This document shows, piece after piece, positions 16,448-24,212 of a DNA stretch of 64,000 bases. Both the position numbers and the translations under genes were made by a program. The DNA comes from CAIKMD01 sp963702925 (GTDB lineage Bacteria; Pseudomonadota; Alphaproteobacteria; ATCC43930; CGMCC-115725). Location: contig OY969771.1 in NCBI GenBank assembly GCA_963702925.1, positions 496,001 through 560,000 on the forward strand. Direction: 5' to 3'. Every line of letters begins with the position of its first letter. Positions within the stretch are counted from its first letter, which is position 1. Below the pieces are notes generated by a model that was given only the letters and a program-made list of their open reading frames with translations, searched no databases and had not been told where the DNA came from.

Positions 16448-16882
16448 CTACTCCGCCGCGCGCGGCGCGTGGACGATGCGGTTCCGGAATTCGTCTTCTT
16501 CGTGATAGGACTCGCCGCTGCGCCCGAAGGCCCAGATATGCGGCCCTTCGCGGCGCGAAATCGTAAGACGCTCGTAAAGGTGCTTCTTGCCGGGCTCGAA
16601 ATCGAACACCATGCCGATCTCGATCGGCCCTTCGTAACGCCCGCTCAACACGCCCGGCACCGGACGCTTCTTCGCCAGCGGCTTGTCGGACACGAACACC
16701 ACCGCTTTCCGAAACTCGGCGTCTTCGTGATAGGACTCGCCGCTGCGCCCGAAGGCCCAAATATGCGGCCCTTCGCGGCGCGAGATGGTCAGACGCTCGT
16801 AGAGATGCTTCTTGCCGGGCTCGAAATCGAACACCATGCCGAGCTCGATCGGCCCATCGTAAGGATGCGGCGCTTTCTCCAT
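16448..16882 (-). CDS. Protein of unknown function built from two nearly identical 75-residue repeats
   Basis: This is a 144-residue soluble protein with no signal peptide. Residues 8-58 and 83-133 are two copies of one motif. The stretch from GMVFDFEPGKKHLYE through RREGPHIWAFGRSGESYHE is identical in both. A 25-residue linker (KAVVFVSDKPLAKKRPV and following) joins them. The copies are about 94% identical in DNA as well, so the duplication is recent or gene-converted. The repeat is rich in aromatic and charged residues and looks like a small beta unit. I do not recognise a family. It is divergent from the MFS gene, with a 99-base AT-richer gap between. Confidence 0.7.
   Translation of the reverse strand: MEKAPHPYDGPIELGMVFDFEPGKKHLYERLTISRREGPHIWAFGRSGESYHEDAEFRKAVVFVSDKPLAKKRPVPGVLSGRYEGPIEIGMVFDFEPGKKHLYERLTISRREGPHIWAFGRSGESYHEEDEFRNRIVHAPRAAE
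16499..16636. repeat. Direct repeat copy A (225-bp period)
   Basis: This copy of a 138-base stretch recurs at 16724-16861 with eight mismatches by my count and no gaps. Both copies lie in the same gene and the period (225 bases) keeps the reading frame. It encodes the C-terminal repeat of the protein. Confidence 0.9.
16724..16861. repeat. Direct repeat copy B (225-bp period)
   Basis: This is the second copy of the 138-base stretch, encoding the N-terminal repeat. Most of the eight differences are third-position changes, so the protein sequence has been held while the DNA drifted slightly. Confidence 0.9.
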
Positions 16883-16981
16883 GACCGATTCTCCCGCTGT
16901 TTCTTGGCCGTCTTTCCCGCGCGATTATTGTAATATGGCGGCGCTCGACACGCCAAGAGCGCACCGAAAAGGGGAGGAAAC

Positions 16982-18370
16982 GTGAGCGAGCCACAAGCGA
17001 TCGAAATCTCCGAGCTGACGGGCAATGCCAAGCTCGGCAAGCAGCATCTCGCCATCCTCGCCTTGAGCGCGATGATGCTGTTCATCGACGGCTTCGATCT
17101 CGGCACGGTTAACGTCGCCGCGCCGGCGATCTTGCGCGCCTTCCATAGCGAGAAAAGCGCGATGGGCGTCGTCATCGGCGCCGGCTTCACGGGCATCCTC
17201 ATCGGCTGCTGGGTGTTCGGCTATGTCGGCGACCGCTGGGGCCGCAAGACCGGCTCGATCTGGGCGTGCATCGCCTACACCCTGCCCGCTTTTCTCATCA
17301 CCCAAGCCGGCTCGATCAACGAGATCATGGTGTTGCGCTTCCTGGCCGGAATCGGTCTGGGCGGCGTGATGCCGACCACCCTCGCGCTTTTGGCGGAATC
17401 GGCGCCTTCGCGTTATCGCGCCAGCTTTGCCATGACGGCGCTGTTCGGCTTTCCCGCCGGCACCGCGGCCATCGGCCAGATCGCGGCGCATTTCATCCCG
17501 CAATTCGGCTGGGCGGCCGTGTTTTATGCCGGCGGCATTGCCGGCCTCGCGCTCAGCATCATTCTGATTTTCCTGTTGCCGGAATCCCTGCAATGGCTGG
17601 CGGTGAACAAGCCCGATTCCGCCGCGTTGCGGCGGCGCGCGGCAAAGCTGGCGCCGCAGCGCGCGATTACCAGCGCGACGCGCTTCTATCTTCACCAGCA
17701 GCAAAAGGCGCGCGGCCTCATCCTGCCCGACCTGTTCCGGGGACGGCAATGGGTCGCAACGCTTCTCCTGTGGCTCGCCTATTTCGCCGAAGGCCTCACC
17801 TACATCACCTTTGCGAGCTGGCTCGCCGTCGTGCTCGAGACCGCCGGCCTGTCGCCGACCGAAGCCTCGCTTACTTTCTCCTATGCCGGCGGCGGCGGGA
17901 TTTTCGTCGCACTGTTGCTGATGCGCCCGCTCGACAAGATCGGGCCGATGGCGAGCGTGGTTACGGCGCTGGTGGCGATCGTCGCCTTGGTGACCTTGGG
18001 CACGCCCGGCCTGCCGCAATGGCTGATCATCGTCTCGGCGATCACCGCGCATTCCTTCTGCTCGGCGACGCATTCCTCGCTCAACGGCACGGTCGGGCTG
18101 TTCTATCCCACCAATATCCGCAGCAATGGCGTCGGCTGGGCTTCGGGCATGGGCCGCATCGCCTCGATCATCGGCCCGATTATCGTCGGTTATCTGCTCT
18201 CGGCGAAGCTGCCGCTGCAGGATCTGCTCTATATCCTCGCCGCGCCCTATCTCGTGCTGGTGGTGGCCTGCGTCGCCCTCGGCCGGCTTTACCAGCGCAG
18301 CTACGCTCCGCCGCCGCGCGAAACGGCGCAAGCGCTGCAGCCGGCTTTGGCCGCGATCAAGAAGCCGTAA
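16982..18370 (+). CDS. MFS transporter, aromatic acid:H+ symporter (AAHS)-like
   Basis: This 462-residue inner-membrane carrier has about 12 spans. The AAHS hallmarks are present: FIDGFDLGTVNVAAPAI in the first span, with the DGFD acid, then GYVGDRWGRKTGS between spans 2 and 3, and GLGGVMPTTLALLAESAP in span 4. The long central loop carries RRRAAKLAPQ. Carriers of this group import benzoate, hydroxybenzoates or similar acids with protons; the exact substrate is unknown. The start is GTG at 16982 with GGGGAGGAAAC just upstream as ribosome-binding site. A strong terminator follows the stop. A second carrier of this type is at 60534-61910. Confidence 0.88.
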   Translation: MSEPQAIEISELTGNAKLGKQHLAILALSAMMLFIDGFDLGTVNVAAPAILRAFHSEKSAMGVVIGAGFTGILIGCWVFGYVGDRWGRKTGSIWACIAYTLPAFLITQAGSINEIMVLRFLAGIGLGGVMPTTLALLAESAPSRYRASFAMTALFGFPAGTAAIGQIAAHFIPQFGWAAVFYAGGIAGLALSIILIFLLPESLQWLAVNKPDSAALRRRAAKLAPQRAITSATRFYLHQQQKARGLILPDLFRGRQWVATLLLWLAYFAEGLTYITFASWLAVVLETAGLSPTEASLTFSYAGGGGIFVALLLMRPLDKIGPMASVVTALVAIVALVTLGTPGLPQWLIIVSAITAHSFCSATHSSLNGTVGLFYPTNIRSNGVGWASGMGRIASIIGPIIVGYLLSAKLPLQDLLYILAAPYLVLVVACVALGRLYQRSYAPPPRETAQALQPALAAIKKP

Positions 18371-18380
18371 AGCCCAAAAG

Positions 18381-18407
18381 AAAAGCCGGGGCTCGACCCC
18401 GGCTTTT
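18381..18407. terminator. Bidirectional rho-independent terminator
   Basis: A perfect 11-bp stem (aaaagccgggg / ccccggctttt) encloses a five-base loop. A-runs on one side and T-runs on the other mean it can end transcription in both directions. It sits 10 bases after the MFS stop and 21 before the VOC gene end, between two convergent genes. Confidence 0.9.
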
Positions 18408-18428
18408 ATCGTAGCGCGATGACGGAAA

Positions 18429-18842
18429 CTACGCCTTCGCCAATTCGGCTTCCTTGGCTTCGTCCTTCATCAGCACTTTCTCGCCGCGCGTTTTCACCTG
18501 CGAGGTGGAGATGTCGAATTTGTTGCCGTCCACGTCCTTGACCGCGTCTTCGATGTAAGGCCGGGCGGGCGGCGGCTTCATCGGCTCATGGCCGCGTTCC
18601 TTGAGACGGCGATAGACCCGCTCTTTCTCGTCGACATCGATGGTGATGCCGAAATGATGCACGCCTTCGGGCGCAAGCTCGTGGCGGCGCGGCAGCAGCG
18701 CGATGTCCATATAGCCGTCGGTCATCCAAACCGCGCCTTCCTTGCTCTTGCCGTTGATCTTCATCTGGAAGACATCGGCGTAGAATTCGGCGAGGTTTTG
18801 CGGATCGTCGGAGAAAATCGCGATGTGGCGAATCTTGGCCAT
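18429..18842 (-). CDS. VOC/glyoxalase-like protein
   Basis: This 137-residue protein has the vicinal oxygen chelate fold. The two beta-alpha-beta-beta-beta modules are visible: KIRHIAIFSDDPQNLAEFYADVF with GYMDIALLPRR, then VHHFGITIDVDEKERVYRRL with YIEDAVKDVDGNKFDIS. Candidate metal ligands are the first histidine (H6), the histidine of HHFGI and the late aspartate or glutamate. A Lys/Glu-rich tail of about 25 residues follows the fold. Members include glyoxalase I, dioxygenases and isomerases. No specific reaction can be assigned. Confidence 0.85.
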   Translation of the reverse strand: MAKIRHIAIFSDDPQNLAEFYADVFQMKINGKSKEGAVWMTDGYMDIALLPRRHELAPEGVHHFGITIDVDEKERVYRRLKERGHEPMKPPPARPYIEDAVKDVDGNKFDISTSQVKTRGEKVLMKDEAKEAELAKA

Positions 18843-18904
18843 GCTGAGCGCTCCATCCCGGTTTCAAGGCTTGGCGTTGACGCTAACCCTCGTCCGCCGC
18901 AGCG

Positions 18905-20161
18905 TCAACCGCGCGTGAACAGCGCCACCAGCTCGAGATTGGCCGACCACACGAATGCATCGAAGGGCCTGACTTCAACCAGACGATAGCCGCCATCGAC
19001 GAGAAGGCGCGCATCGCGCGCAAAGCTCGCCGGGTTGCATGAGACGGCGACAAGCCGCTGCACGGTGCCAAGGGCAAGCGCGCGGCATTGCGCTGCGGCG
19101 CCGGCATAGGGCGGATCGAACACCACCGCGTCGAACCCCGCGCATTCCTCGGGCGCAAGCGGCCGGGCGGCGAGATCGCGCCGCTCCACCGCAACCGTAC
19201 CGGCAAGGCCGGCGCGCGACACGGCTTGCACGAGCGCCGCCGCCGCACCCGCGGCACCTTCGACGGCGCGAATTTTCGCACGCCGCGCCAAAGCGAAGCT
19301 AAACGTACCGAGACCGGCGTAAAGATCGGCGACAGATCTCGCCTCGCCGGCGAAATCGCTCACCGCTTCGCTCAGCGCGGCTTCGGCGTCGTGGCTCGGC
19401 TGCAGAAACGCGTCTTCGGGAAGATCGACCGCGACACCCGACAAGCTCACTTGCGGTTTGCGCCGCACCGCCAGCGGCGCGCTGATCTCGCCGCTGCGCC
19501 ACGAAAGCCGCGCGAGGTCTTGCGCGGTCGCGAATTCCGCCATGGCTTCGAGCCGGGCGAGATCAGGCTCTTGCGGCAGATCGAGCAGCAAATCGATACC
19601 GTTATCGGCGATGGTCGCGCTTGCAGCGCCCGTTGCGCCAGTCGGCAGCAGCGTGCGCGCCAGCTTGCGCAGCGGCGGCAATAAGGCAACCAGCATCGGA
19701 TGCAACACCGCGCATTCCTTGACATCGATCAACCGGTGGCTGCCGCGTGCATGAAAACCGATTTGCGCGGTGCCAAGGGCGAAGCGCGCGCGCCGCCGCG
19801 TGGCCGGCGGCAGCAAACGCAACGGCGCGACCGTCTCGGGCGCCAACCCGTGCTGCGCCAACGCGGCTGCAAGCCATTGCATTTTGGTCGCGCGATAGGA
19901 TTCGGCATCGAGATGTTGCAAGGCGCAGCCGCCGCAGGCGCCGAAATGCTGGCAAGCGGGCTGCGCGCGCTGGCCAGGCGCGACGAGTTCGACCATCTCG
20001 CCGGCGCGGCCTTCGCCGCGGCGCTTGCCGAGCTTCGCGCGCATCACATCGCCCGGCGCGGTGAAGGGCAGATACACCGTTTCGCCTTGCCAATGCGCGA
20101 TGCCGTCGCCACGGACGCCAACCCGCTCGACGGTCACGGTCACGGTTTCAGCGCGCGGCAT
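18905..20161 (-). CDS. RNA m5U methyltransferase, TrmA/RlmD family
   Basis: This is a 418-residue SAM-dependent enzyme that would methylate C5 of a uridine in rRNA or tRNA. Residues 1-60 form a TRAM-like RNA-binding beta barrel (VTVERVGVRGDGIAHWQGETV). The Fe-S cluster cysteines are seen in CQHFGACGGCALQH and KECAVLHP. The SAM site is SVADLYAGLGTFSFALAR, with FDAVVFDPPYAG and the nucleophile cysteine in AVSCNPASFARDARLL. It is shorter than RlmC/RlmD of enterics, as is normal in Alphaproteobacteria. The start overlaps the end of tlyA by 14 bases, so two RNA-methylation genes are read together. Confidence 0.92.
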   Translation of the reverse strand: MPRAETVTVTVERVGVRGDGIAHWQGETVYLPFTAPGDVMRAKLGKRRGEGRAGEMVELVAPGQRAQPACQHFGACGGCALQHLDAESYRATKMQWLAAALAQHGLAPETVAPLRLLPPATRRRARFALGTAQIGFHARGSHRLIDVKECAVLHPMLVALLPPLRKLARTLLPTGATGAASATIADNGIDLLLDLPQEPDLARLEAMAEFATAQDLARLSWRSGEISAPLAVRRKPQVSLSGVAVDLPEDAFLQPSHDAEAALSEAVSDFAGEARSVADLYAGLGTFSFALARRAKIRAVEGAAGAAAALVQAVSRAGLAGTVAVERRDLAARPLAPEECAGFDAVVFDPPYAGAAAQCRALALGTVQRLVAVSCNPASFARDARLLVDGGYRLVEVRPFDAFVWSANLELVALFTRG

Positions 20162-20912
20162 GGATCAGAAACTCGACATTGCCTTCCGGCCCGCGGATCG
20201 GGCTTTCGACGATCCCTGCGACCGTCCAGCCGAGACCGGTCAGCCACGCGGCGATGCGCTCGCAAACCTCGCGATGCAATTCGGGATCGCGCACCACGCC
20301 GCCTTTGCCGACGCGTTTCGGACCGACCTCGAATTGCGGCTTGATCAGCGCAACGAGACGCGAATGCGGCTTGGCCAGCGCCAACGCCGCCGGCAGCACG
20401 GTTTCGAGCCCGATGAAGCTCGCGTCGCAGACGACGAGATCGACCTTCTCGGGCACTTCCTGCGCCGTCAGATTCCGCGCATTGAACCGCTCCAGCACGA
20501 CCACGCGCGGATCGTTGCGCAGCTTCCAGGCAAGCTGGCCGTGGCCGACATCGACCGCATAAACCCGCGCCGCGCCCTTGCTCAACAGGACGTCGGTGAA
20601 GCCGCCGGTCGAGGCGCCGATATCGAGCGCCACCGCGCCGGTCACGTCGATGGCGAAATGCTCGAGCGCATGAGCAAGCTTGATACCGCCGCGCGACACC
20701 CAAGGATGATCGCGGCCGCGCAGCTCGAGCGCCACGTCGTCGGCAAAGGACGCGCCGGCCTTGTCGAGCTTCTTGTCGCCGCTCCACACTGCGCCGGCCA
20801 GGATCAACGCCTGCGCCTTGCTGCGCGTTTCCGCCAAGCCGCGCTCCACCAAAAGCGCGTCGAGCCGCTTTTTCTCCACTTTCGCCAAGCCGGGATCTCC
20901 CTCGCCGATCAT
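20148..20912 (-). CDS. tlyA: TlyA-family rRNA (cytidine-2'-O)-methyltransferase
   Basis: This 254-residue enzyme is often annotated as haemolysin A, but in the family it methylates ribose in rRNA. An N-terminal S4 RNA-binding domain (KKRLDALLVERGLAETRSKA) leads to an FtsJ-like domain with the SAM motif ALDIGASTGGFTDVLL and catalytic-type residues in VSRGGIKL, VDLVVCDASF and ALIKPQFEVG. I take the ATG at 20912; a longer frame to 21023 adds a proline- and arginine-rich stretch not typical of the family. It starts 126 bases after the dxs stop on the same strand, a common neighbour pairing in Alphaproteobacteria. Confidence 0.92.
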   Translation of the reverse strand: MIGEGDPGLAKVEKKRLDALLVERGLAETRSKAQALILAGAVWSGDKKLDKAGASFADDVALELRGRDHPWVSRGGIKLAHALEHFAIDVTGAVALDIGASTGGFTDVLLSKGAARVYAVDVGHGQLAWKLRNDPRVVVLERFNARNLTAQEVPEKVDLVVCDASFIGLETVLPAALALAKPHSRLVALIKPQFEVGPKRVGKGGVVRDPELHREVCERIAAWLTGLGWTVAGIVESPIRGPEGNVEFLIHAAR

Positions 20913-21038
20913 TTTAGCGTCAAGAAACGGCGAGCAGCATATGCCGCACGAAATCCGCGAGACCGGTTGACGGGTACGCGCAGTTTTTCGCCCTCCCCCG
21001 CGGCGCAGCGGAGAGGGTTTCATTTGTTCGGGTTTCGG

Positions 21039-23006
21039 CTATGCGCGGATCGAGCGTTCAGTAAAAGCCCGGCCGAGCGCACCCAACGCGGTCTGGGTGA
21101 TGTGGCGCGCGTTCAAGCCCGCCTGCTCGTATTGCGCCTGGGGCGTGTCGTGCTCGATGAAACGGTCGGGCAGAACCATCGGCCGGACCTTCAGCCCTTG
21201 GTCGAGCATGCCGGCGCTTGCCAAATGATGCAGGACAAAGCTCGAAAAGCCGCCGACCGAGCCTTCCTCGATGGTGATCAGCACTTCGTGCTCGCGCGCC
21301 AGCCGCTCGATCAGATCGACATCCAAGGGCTTGGCGAAACGCGCATCGGCGACGGTGGTCGAAAGCCCATAGCCGGCGAGCTCGTCGGCCGCCTTCAGGC
21401 ATTCCTGCAGCCGCGTGCCGAGATTGAGGATCGCGATCTTGGTGCCTTCGCGGATCACGCGGCCTTTGCCGATCGGCAGCACCTCGCCGCGCGCCGGCAG
21501 CTCGATGCCGATGCCTTCGCCGCGCGGGTAGCGCACGGCCGAGGGCGCGTCGTCGATCGCCGCACAAGTCGCGACCATGTGCATGAGTTCGGCTTCGTCG
21601 GAAGCCGCCATGATGACGAAATGCGGCAGGCAGCCGAGATAGGCGAGATCGAAGGAACCGGCATGGGTCTGCCCATCGGCGCCGACCAGCCCGGCCCGGT
21701 CCATGGCAAAGCGCACCGGCAATTTCTGGATCGCCACATCGTGGACGACCTGATCGTAGCCGCGCTGCAGGAAGGTCGAATAGATCGCGGCGAAAGGCTT
21801 CATCCCTTCGCAGGCCAAGCCGGCAGCGAAAGTCACCGCGTGCTGTTCGGCGATGCCGACATCGAAACAGCGTTTCGGGAACTGATCGGCGAATTTGTCG
21901 AGGCCGGTGCCCGAGGGCATGGCCGCGGTGATCGCGACGATGCGCTCATCCGCTTGGGCCTCGGCGATCAGCGCCTTGGCGAAGACATTGGTATAGCTCG
22001 GCGCGGCGGCTTTGCTTTTCACCTGCGCGCCAGTCGCGACGTCGAATTTCACGACGCCATGATATTTGTCGGCCGCGGCTTCGGCGGGCGCGTAGCCGTG
22101 ACCCTTGCGGGTGACGACATGGACCAGCACCGGCCCGCGATCGTCGCTGTCGCGCAGATTCTTGAGGACCGGCAGCAAATGATCGAGGTTGTGACCGTCG
22201 ATCGGCCCGACGTAATAGAAGCCGAGCTCTTCGAACAAGGTCCCGCCGCCCGTGACCATGCCGCGGGCATATTCCTCGGCCCGGCCGAGCACATTGGCGA
22301 GGCCGCGCGGAAAGCGCCGGGCCATCGCCGCACCGATATGGCGCAGGCTCATATAGGGCTTCGACGAAAGCAGCCGCGAGAGATAGGCGCTCATCGCGCC
22401 CACCGGTGGCGCGATCGACATGTCGTTGTCGTTGAGGATGACGATCAGGCGCGAATCCATCGAGCCGGCATTGTTCATGGCCTCATAGGCCATGCCGGCG
22501 CTCATCGCGCCGTCGCCGATCACGGCGATGACGTTGTTGTTCTCGCCTTTGAAGTCGCGCGCCACCGCCATGCCGAGACCGGCCGAGATCGAGGTCGAGC
22601 TATGGGCGGCACCAAAAGGGTCGTATTCGCTTTCCGAGCGCTTGGTGAAGCCCGACAAGCCGCCGCCTTGGCGCAAGGTGCGGATGCGGTCGCGCCGTCC
22701 GGTCAGGATCTTGTGCGGATAGGCCTGGTGGCCGACATCCCAGATCAGCCGGTCGCGCGGCGTGTCGAAGGTGTAATGGAGCGCCACGGTCAGCTCGACC
22801 ACGCCGAGCCCCGCGCCCAAATGGCCGCCGGTCACGGACACCGCGTCGATCAGCTCCTGGCGCAGCTCTTCGGCCAGCTGCTTCAGATCGGACTCCGGCA
22901 GCTTGCGCAACTCCGCAGGGATTCGCGCTTGGTCGAGCAGCGGCGTACGGTTGCCGCGGCGCGGCGCTTCGCCGCTCTCTGGTGTCGCCTTGGGGTTCTC
23001 TGCCAC
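21039..23006 (-). CDS. dxs: 1-deoxy-D-xylulose-5-phosphate synthase
   Basis: This enzyme is a thiamine-diphosphate transketolase that joins pyruvate and glyceraldehyde 3-phosphate, the first step of the MEP isoprenoid route. From the GTG at 23006 it has 655 residues. Landmarks are SVTGGHLGAGLGVVELTVAL, IWDVGHQAYPHKILTGR, the ThDP motif IGDGAMSAGMAYEAMNN, and the C-terminal domain GSFDLAYLGCLPHFVIMAAS. I reject the longer upstream frame because it runs through the promoter region; GGAG lies 12 bases before the GTG. Transcription diverges from ispH, another MEP gene. Confidence 0.95.
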   Translation of the reverse strand: MAENPKATPESGEAPRRGNRTPLLDQARIPAELRKLPESDLKQLAEELRQELIDAVSVTGGHLGAGLGVVELTVALHYTFDTPRDRLIWDVGHQAYPHKILTGRRDRIRTLRQGGGLSGFTKRSESEYDPFGAAHSSTSISAGLGMAVARDFKGENNNVIAVIGDGAMSAGMAYEAMNNAGSMDSRLIVILNDNDMSIAPPVGAMSAYLSRLLSSKPYMSLRHIGAAMARRFPRGLANVLGRAEEYARGMVTGGGTLFEELGFYYVGPIDGHNLDHLLPVLKNLRDSDDRGPVLVHVVTRKGHGYAPAEAAADKYHGVVKFDVATGAQVKSKAAAPSYTNVFAKALIAEAQADERIVAITAAMPSGTGLDKFADQFPKRCFDVGIAEQHAVTFAAGLACEGMKPFAAIYSTFLQRGYDQVVHDVAIQKLPVRFAMDRAGLVGADGQTHAGSFDLAYLGCLPHFVIMAASDEAELMHMVATCAAIDDAPSAVRYPRGEGIGIELPARGEVLPIGKGRVIREGTKIAILNLGTRLQECLKAADELAGYGLSTTVADARFAKPLDVDLIERLAREHEVLITIEEGSVGGFSSFVLHHLASAGMLDQGLKVRPMVLPDRFIEHDTPQAQYEQAGLNARHITQTALGALGRAFTERSIRA

Positions 23007-23086
23007 GGGGTAATCGATCTCCGGCTTTGGCTGGCGTCCAGCCGCGTTACACACGCCCAGCGCTATCGTGATGCGTTTGCCACAGA

Positions 23087-23115
23087 AATGTAAGCTTACC
23101 GATTTAACTTGGCAA
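23087..23115 (-). promoter_or_regulatory. Candidate dxs promoter containing a perfect 10-bp palindrome
   Basis: Read on the minus strand, TTGCCA (23115-23110) and TACATT (23092-23087) are spaced by 17 bases, matching sigma70 boxes at five and four of six positions. The end of the -10 box and the spacer contain the perfect palindrome gtaagcttac (23090-23099), a possible operator. A message starting here would have an untranslated leader of about 75 bases. Confidence 0.4.
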
Positions 23116-23166
23116 CGCAAGCAGTTGCAATCGCCGCATTTCTGCCGTTTTTGAGCTAAAACGCCC

Positions 23167-23195
23167 CTGGTGGAGCGGTTCGATCCGCGTATAAT
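23167..23195 (+). promoter_or_regulatory. Candidate ispH promoter
   Basis: A perfect TATAAT at 23190-23195 lies 54 bases before the ispH ATG. Seventeen bases upstream is CTGGTG, a poor -35 match, so only the -10 box is convincing. It faces away from the dxs promoter in the shared 243-base gap. Confidence 0.38.
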
Positions 23196-23249
23196 GCGAC
23201 GCACCAAAGTCACCGACCGGTCGGCTGGCCGGCTTCAAGCGAGGCAAAA

Positions 23250-24182
23250 ATGCGGGTGGTCCTGGCACAACCCAGGGGTTTCTGCGCCGGCGTCGAGCGG
23301 GCGATCGAGATCGTCGAGCGCGCCCTCGAGAAGTACGGGCCGCCGATCTATGTGCGCCATGAGATCGTCCATAACCGCCATGTGGTCGAGCGGCTGCGGG
23401 CCAAGGGCGCGCATTTCGTCGACGAGCTGGCCGAGATCCCGACCGGCGGGGTGACGATTTTCAGCGCCCATGGCGTGGCCAGCGCGGTCGAGGACGAGGC
23501 CGAGGACCGCGATCTGCCGGTGATCGACGCGACCTGCCCGCTGGTTTCCAAGGTCCACAGCGAGGGCCAGCGCTATGCCAATCAAGGCCGCGAGATCGTT
23601 CTGATCGGCCATGCCGGCCATCCCGAGATCGAAGGCACGATGGGGCGGATCAACGGCAAGGTCCATCTCATCTCCAAGGCCGAGGAAGTGGTCAATCTGC
23701 GAGTGACCGACCCGACCAAGCTGGCCTATATCACCCAGACGACCCTAAGCGTCGACGACACCAAGGCGGTGATCGACGCGCTGCGCGTGCGTTTCCCCGA
23801 GATCGTCGGCCCCGACACCAAGGACATCTGCTACGCCACGCAAAACCGCCAACGCGCGGCGCGCGAGCTCGCCCTTGCGGTCGATGTCGTGCTCGTGGTC
23901 GGCGCCGCCAACAGCTCCAATTCCAACCGGCTGCGCGAGATCGCGGCCGAGCAAGGCGTCCCGGCCTATCTCATCGCCGATGCCGACGCGCTCGACCCGG
24001 CTTGGCTCAAAGGCAAGAGCTCGGTCGGCATCACCGCCGGCGCCTCGGCGCCCGACGATCTGGTGCAGAAGCTGATCGACCGCCTTGCCAAGATCGACAC
24101 GATCGAGCTGGAAACCTTGCCCGGCATCACCGAGAATGTGCGCTTCCGCATGCCCGCGAAGCTCGCGGACCCGGTGGAATAA
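23250..24182 (+). CDS. ispH: 4-hydroxy-3-methylbut-2-enyl diphosphate reductase
   Basis: This iron-sulphur enzyme performs the last MEP step, making isopentenyl and dimethylallyl diphosphate. It has 310 residues. The three cluster cysteines are seen at C12 (PRGFCAGVERAIE), in IDATCPLVSKVH and in KDICYATQNRQRA. The catalytic glutamate lies in GHAGHPEIEGTMG, and VVGAANSSNSNRL binds the diphosphate. It is divergent from dxs and is followed after 30 bases by hpnH, linking isoprenoid supply to hopanoid tailoring. Confidence 0.97.
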   Translation: MRVVLAQPRGFCAGVERAIEIVERALEKYGPPIYVRHEIVHNRHVVERLRAKGAHFVDELAEIPTGGVTIFSAHGVASAVEDEAEDRDLPVIDATCPLVSKVHSEGQRYANQGREIVLIGHAGHPEIEGTMGRINGKVHLISKAEEVVNLRVTDPTKLAYITQTTLSVDDTKAVIDALRVRFPEIVGPDTKDICYATQNRQRAARELALAVDVVLVVGAANSSNSNRLREIAAEQGVPAYLIADADALDPAWLKGKSSVGITAGASAPDDLVQKLIDRLAKIDTIELETLPGITENVRFRMPAKLADPVE

Positions 24183-24212
24183 CGTCACTCATCAGCGAGA
24201 AGGATAGCCGCG

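Noticed and set aside
20148..20912. tlyA product as a true haemolysin
   Set aside because: The S4 plus FtsJ-like architecture is that of an rRNA methyltransferase; no toxin features such as export signal or pore-forming segments are seen.
20025..23093. A plus-strand open frame of over 1000 codons opposite tlyA and dxs
   Set aside because: Its product is arginine- and histidine-rich without any domain, and both opposite-strand genes are clear. Long antisense frames are usual in GC-rich coding DNA.
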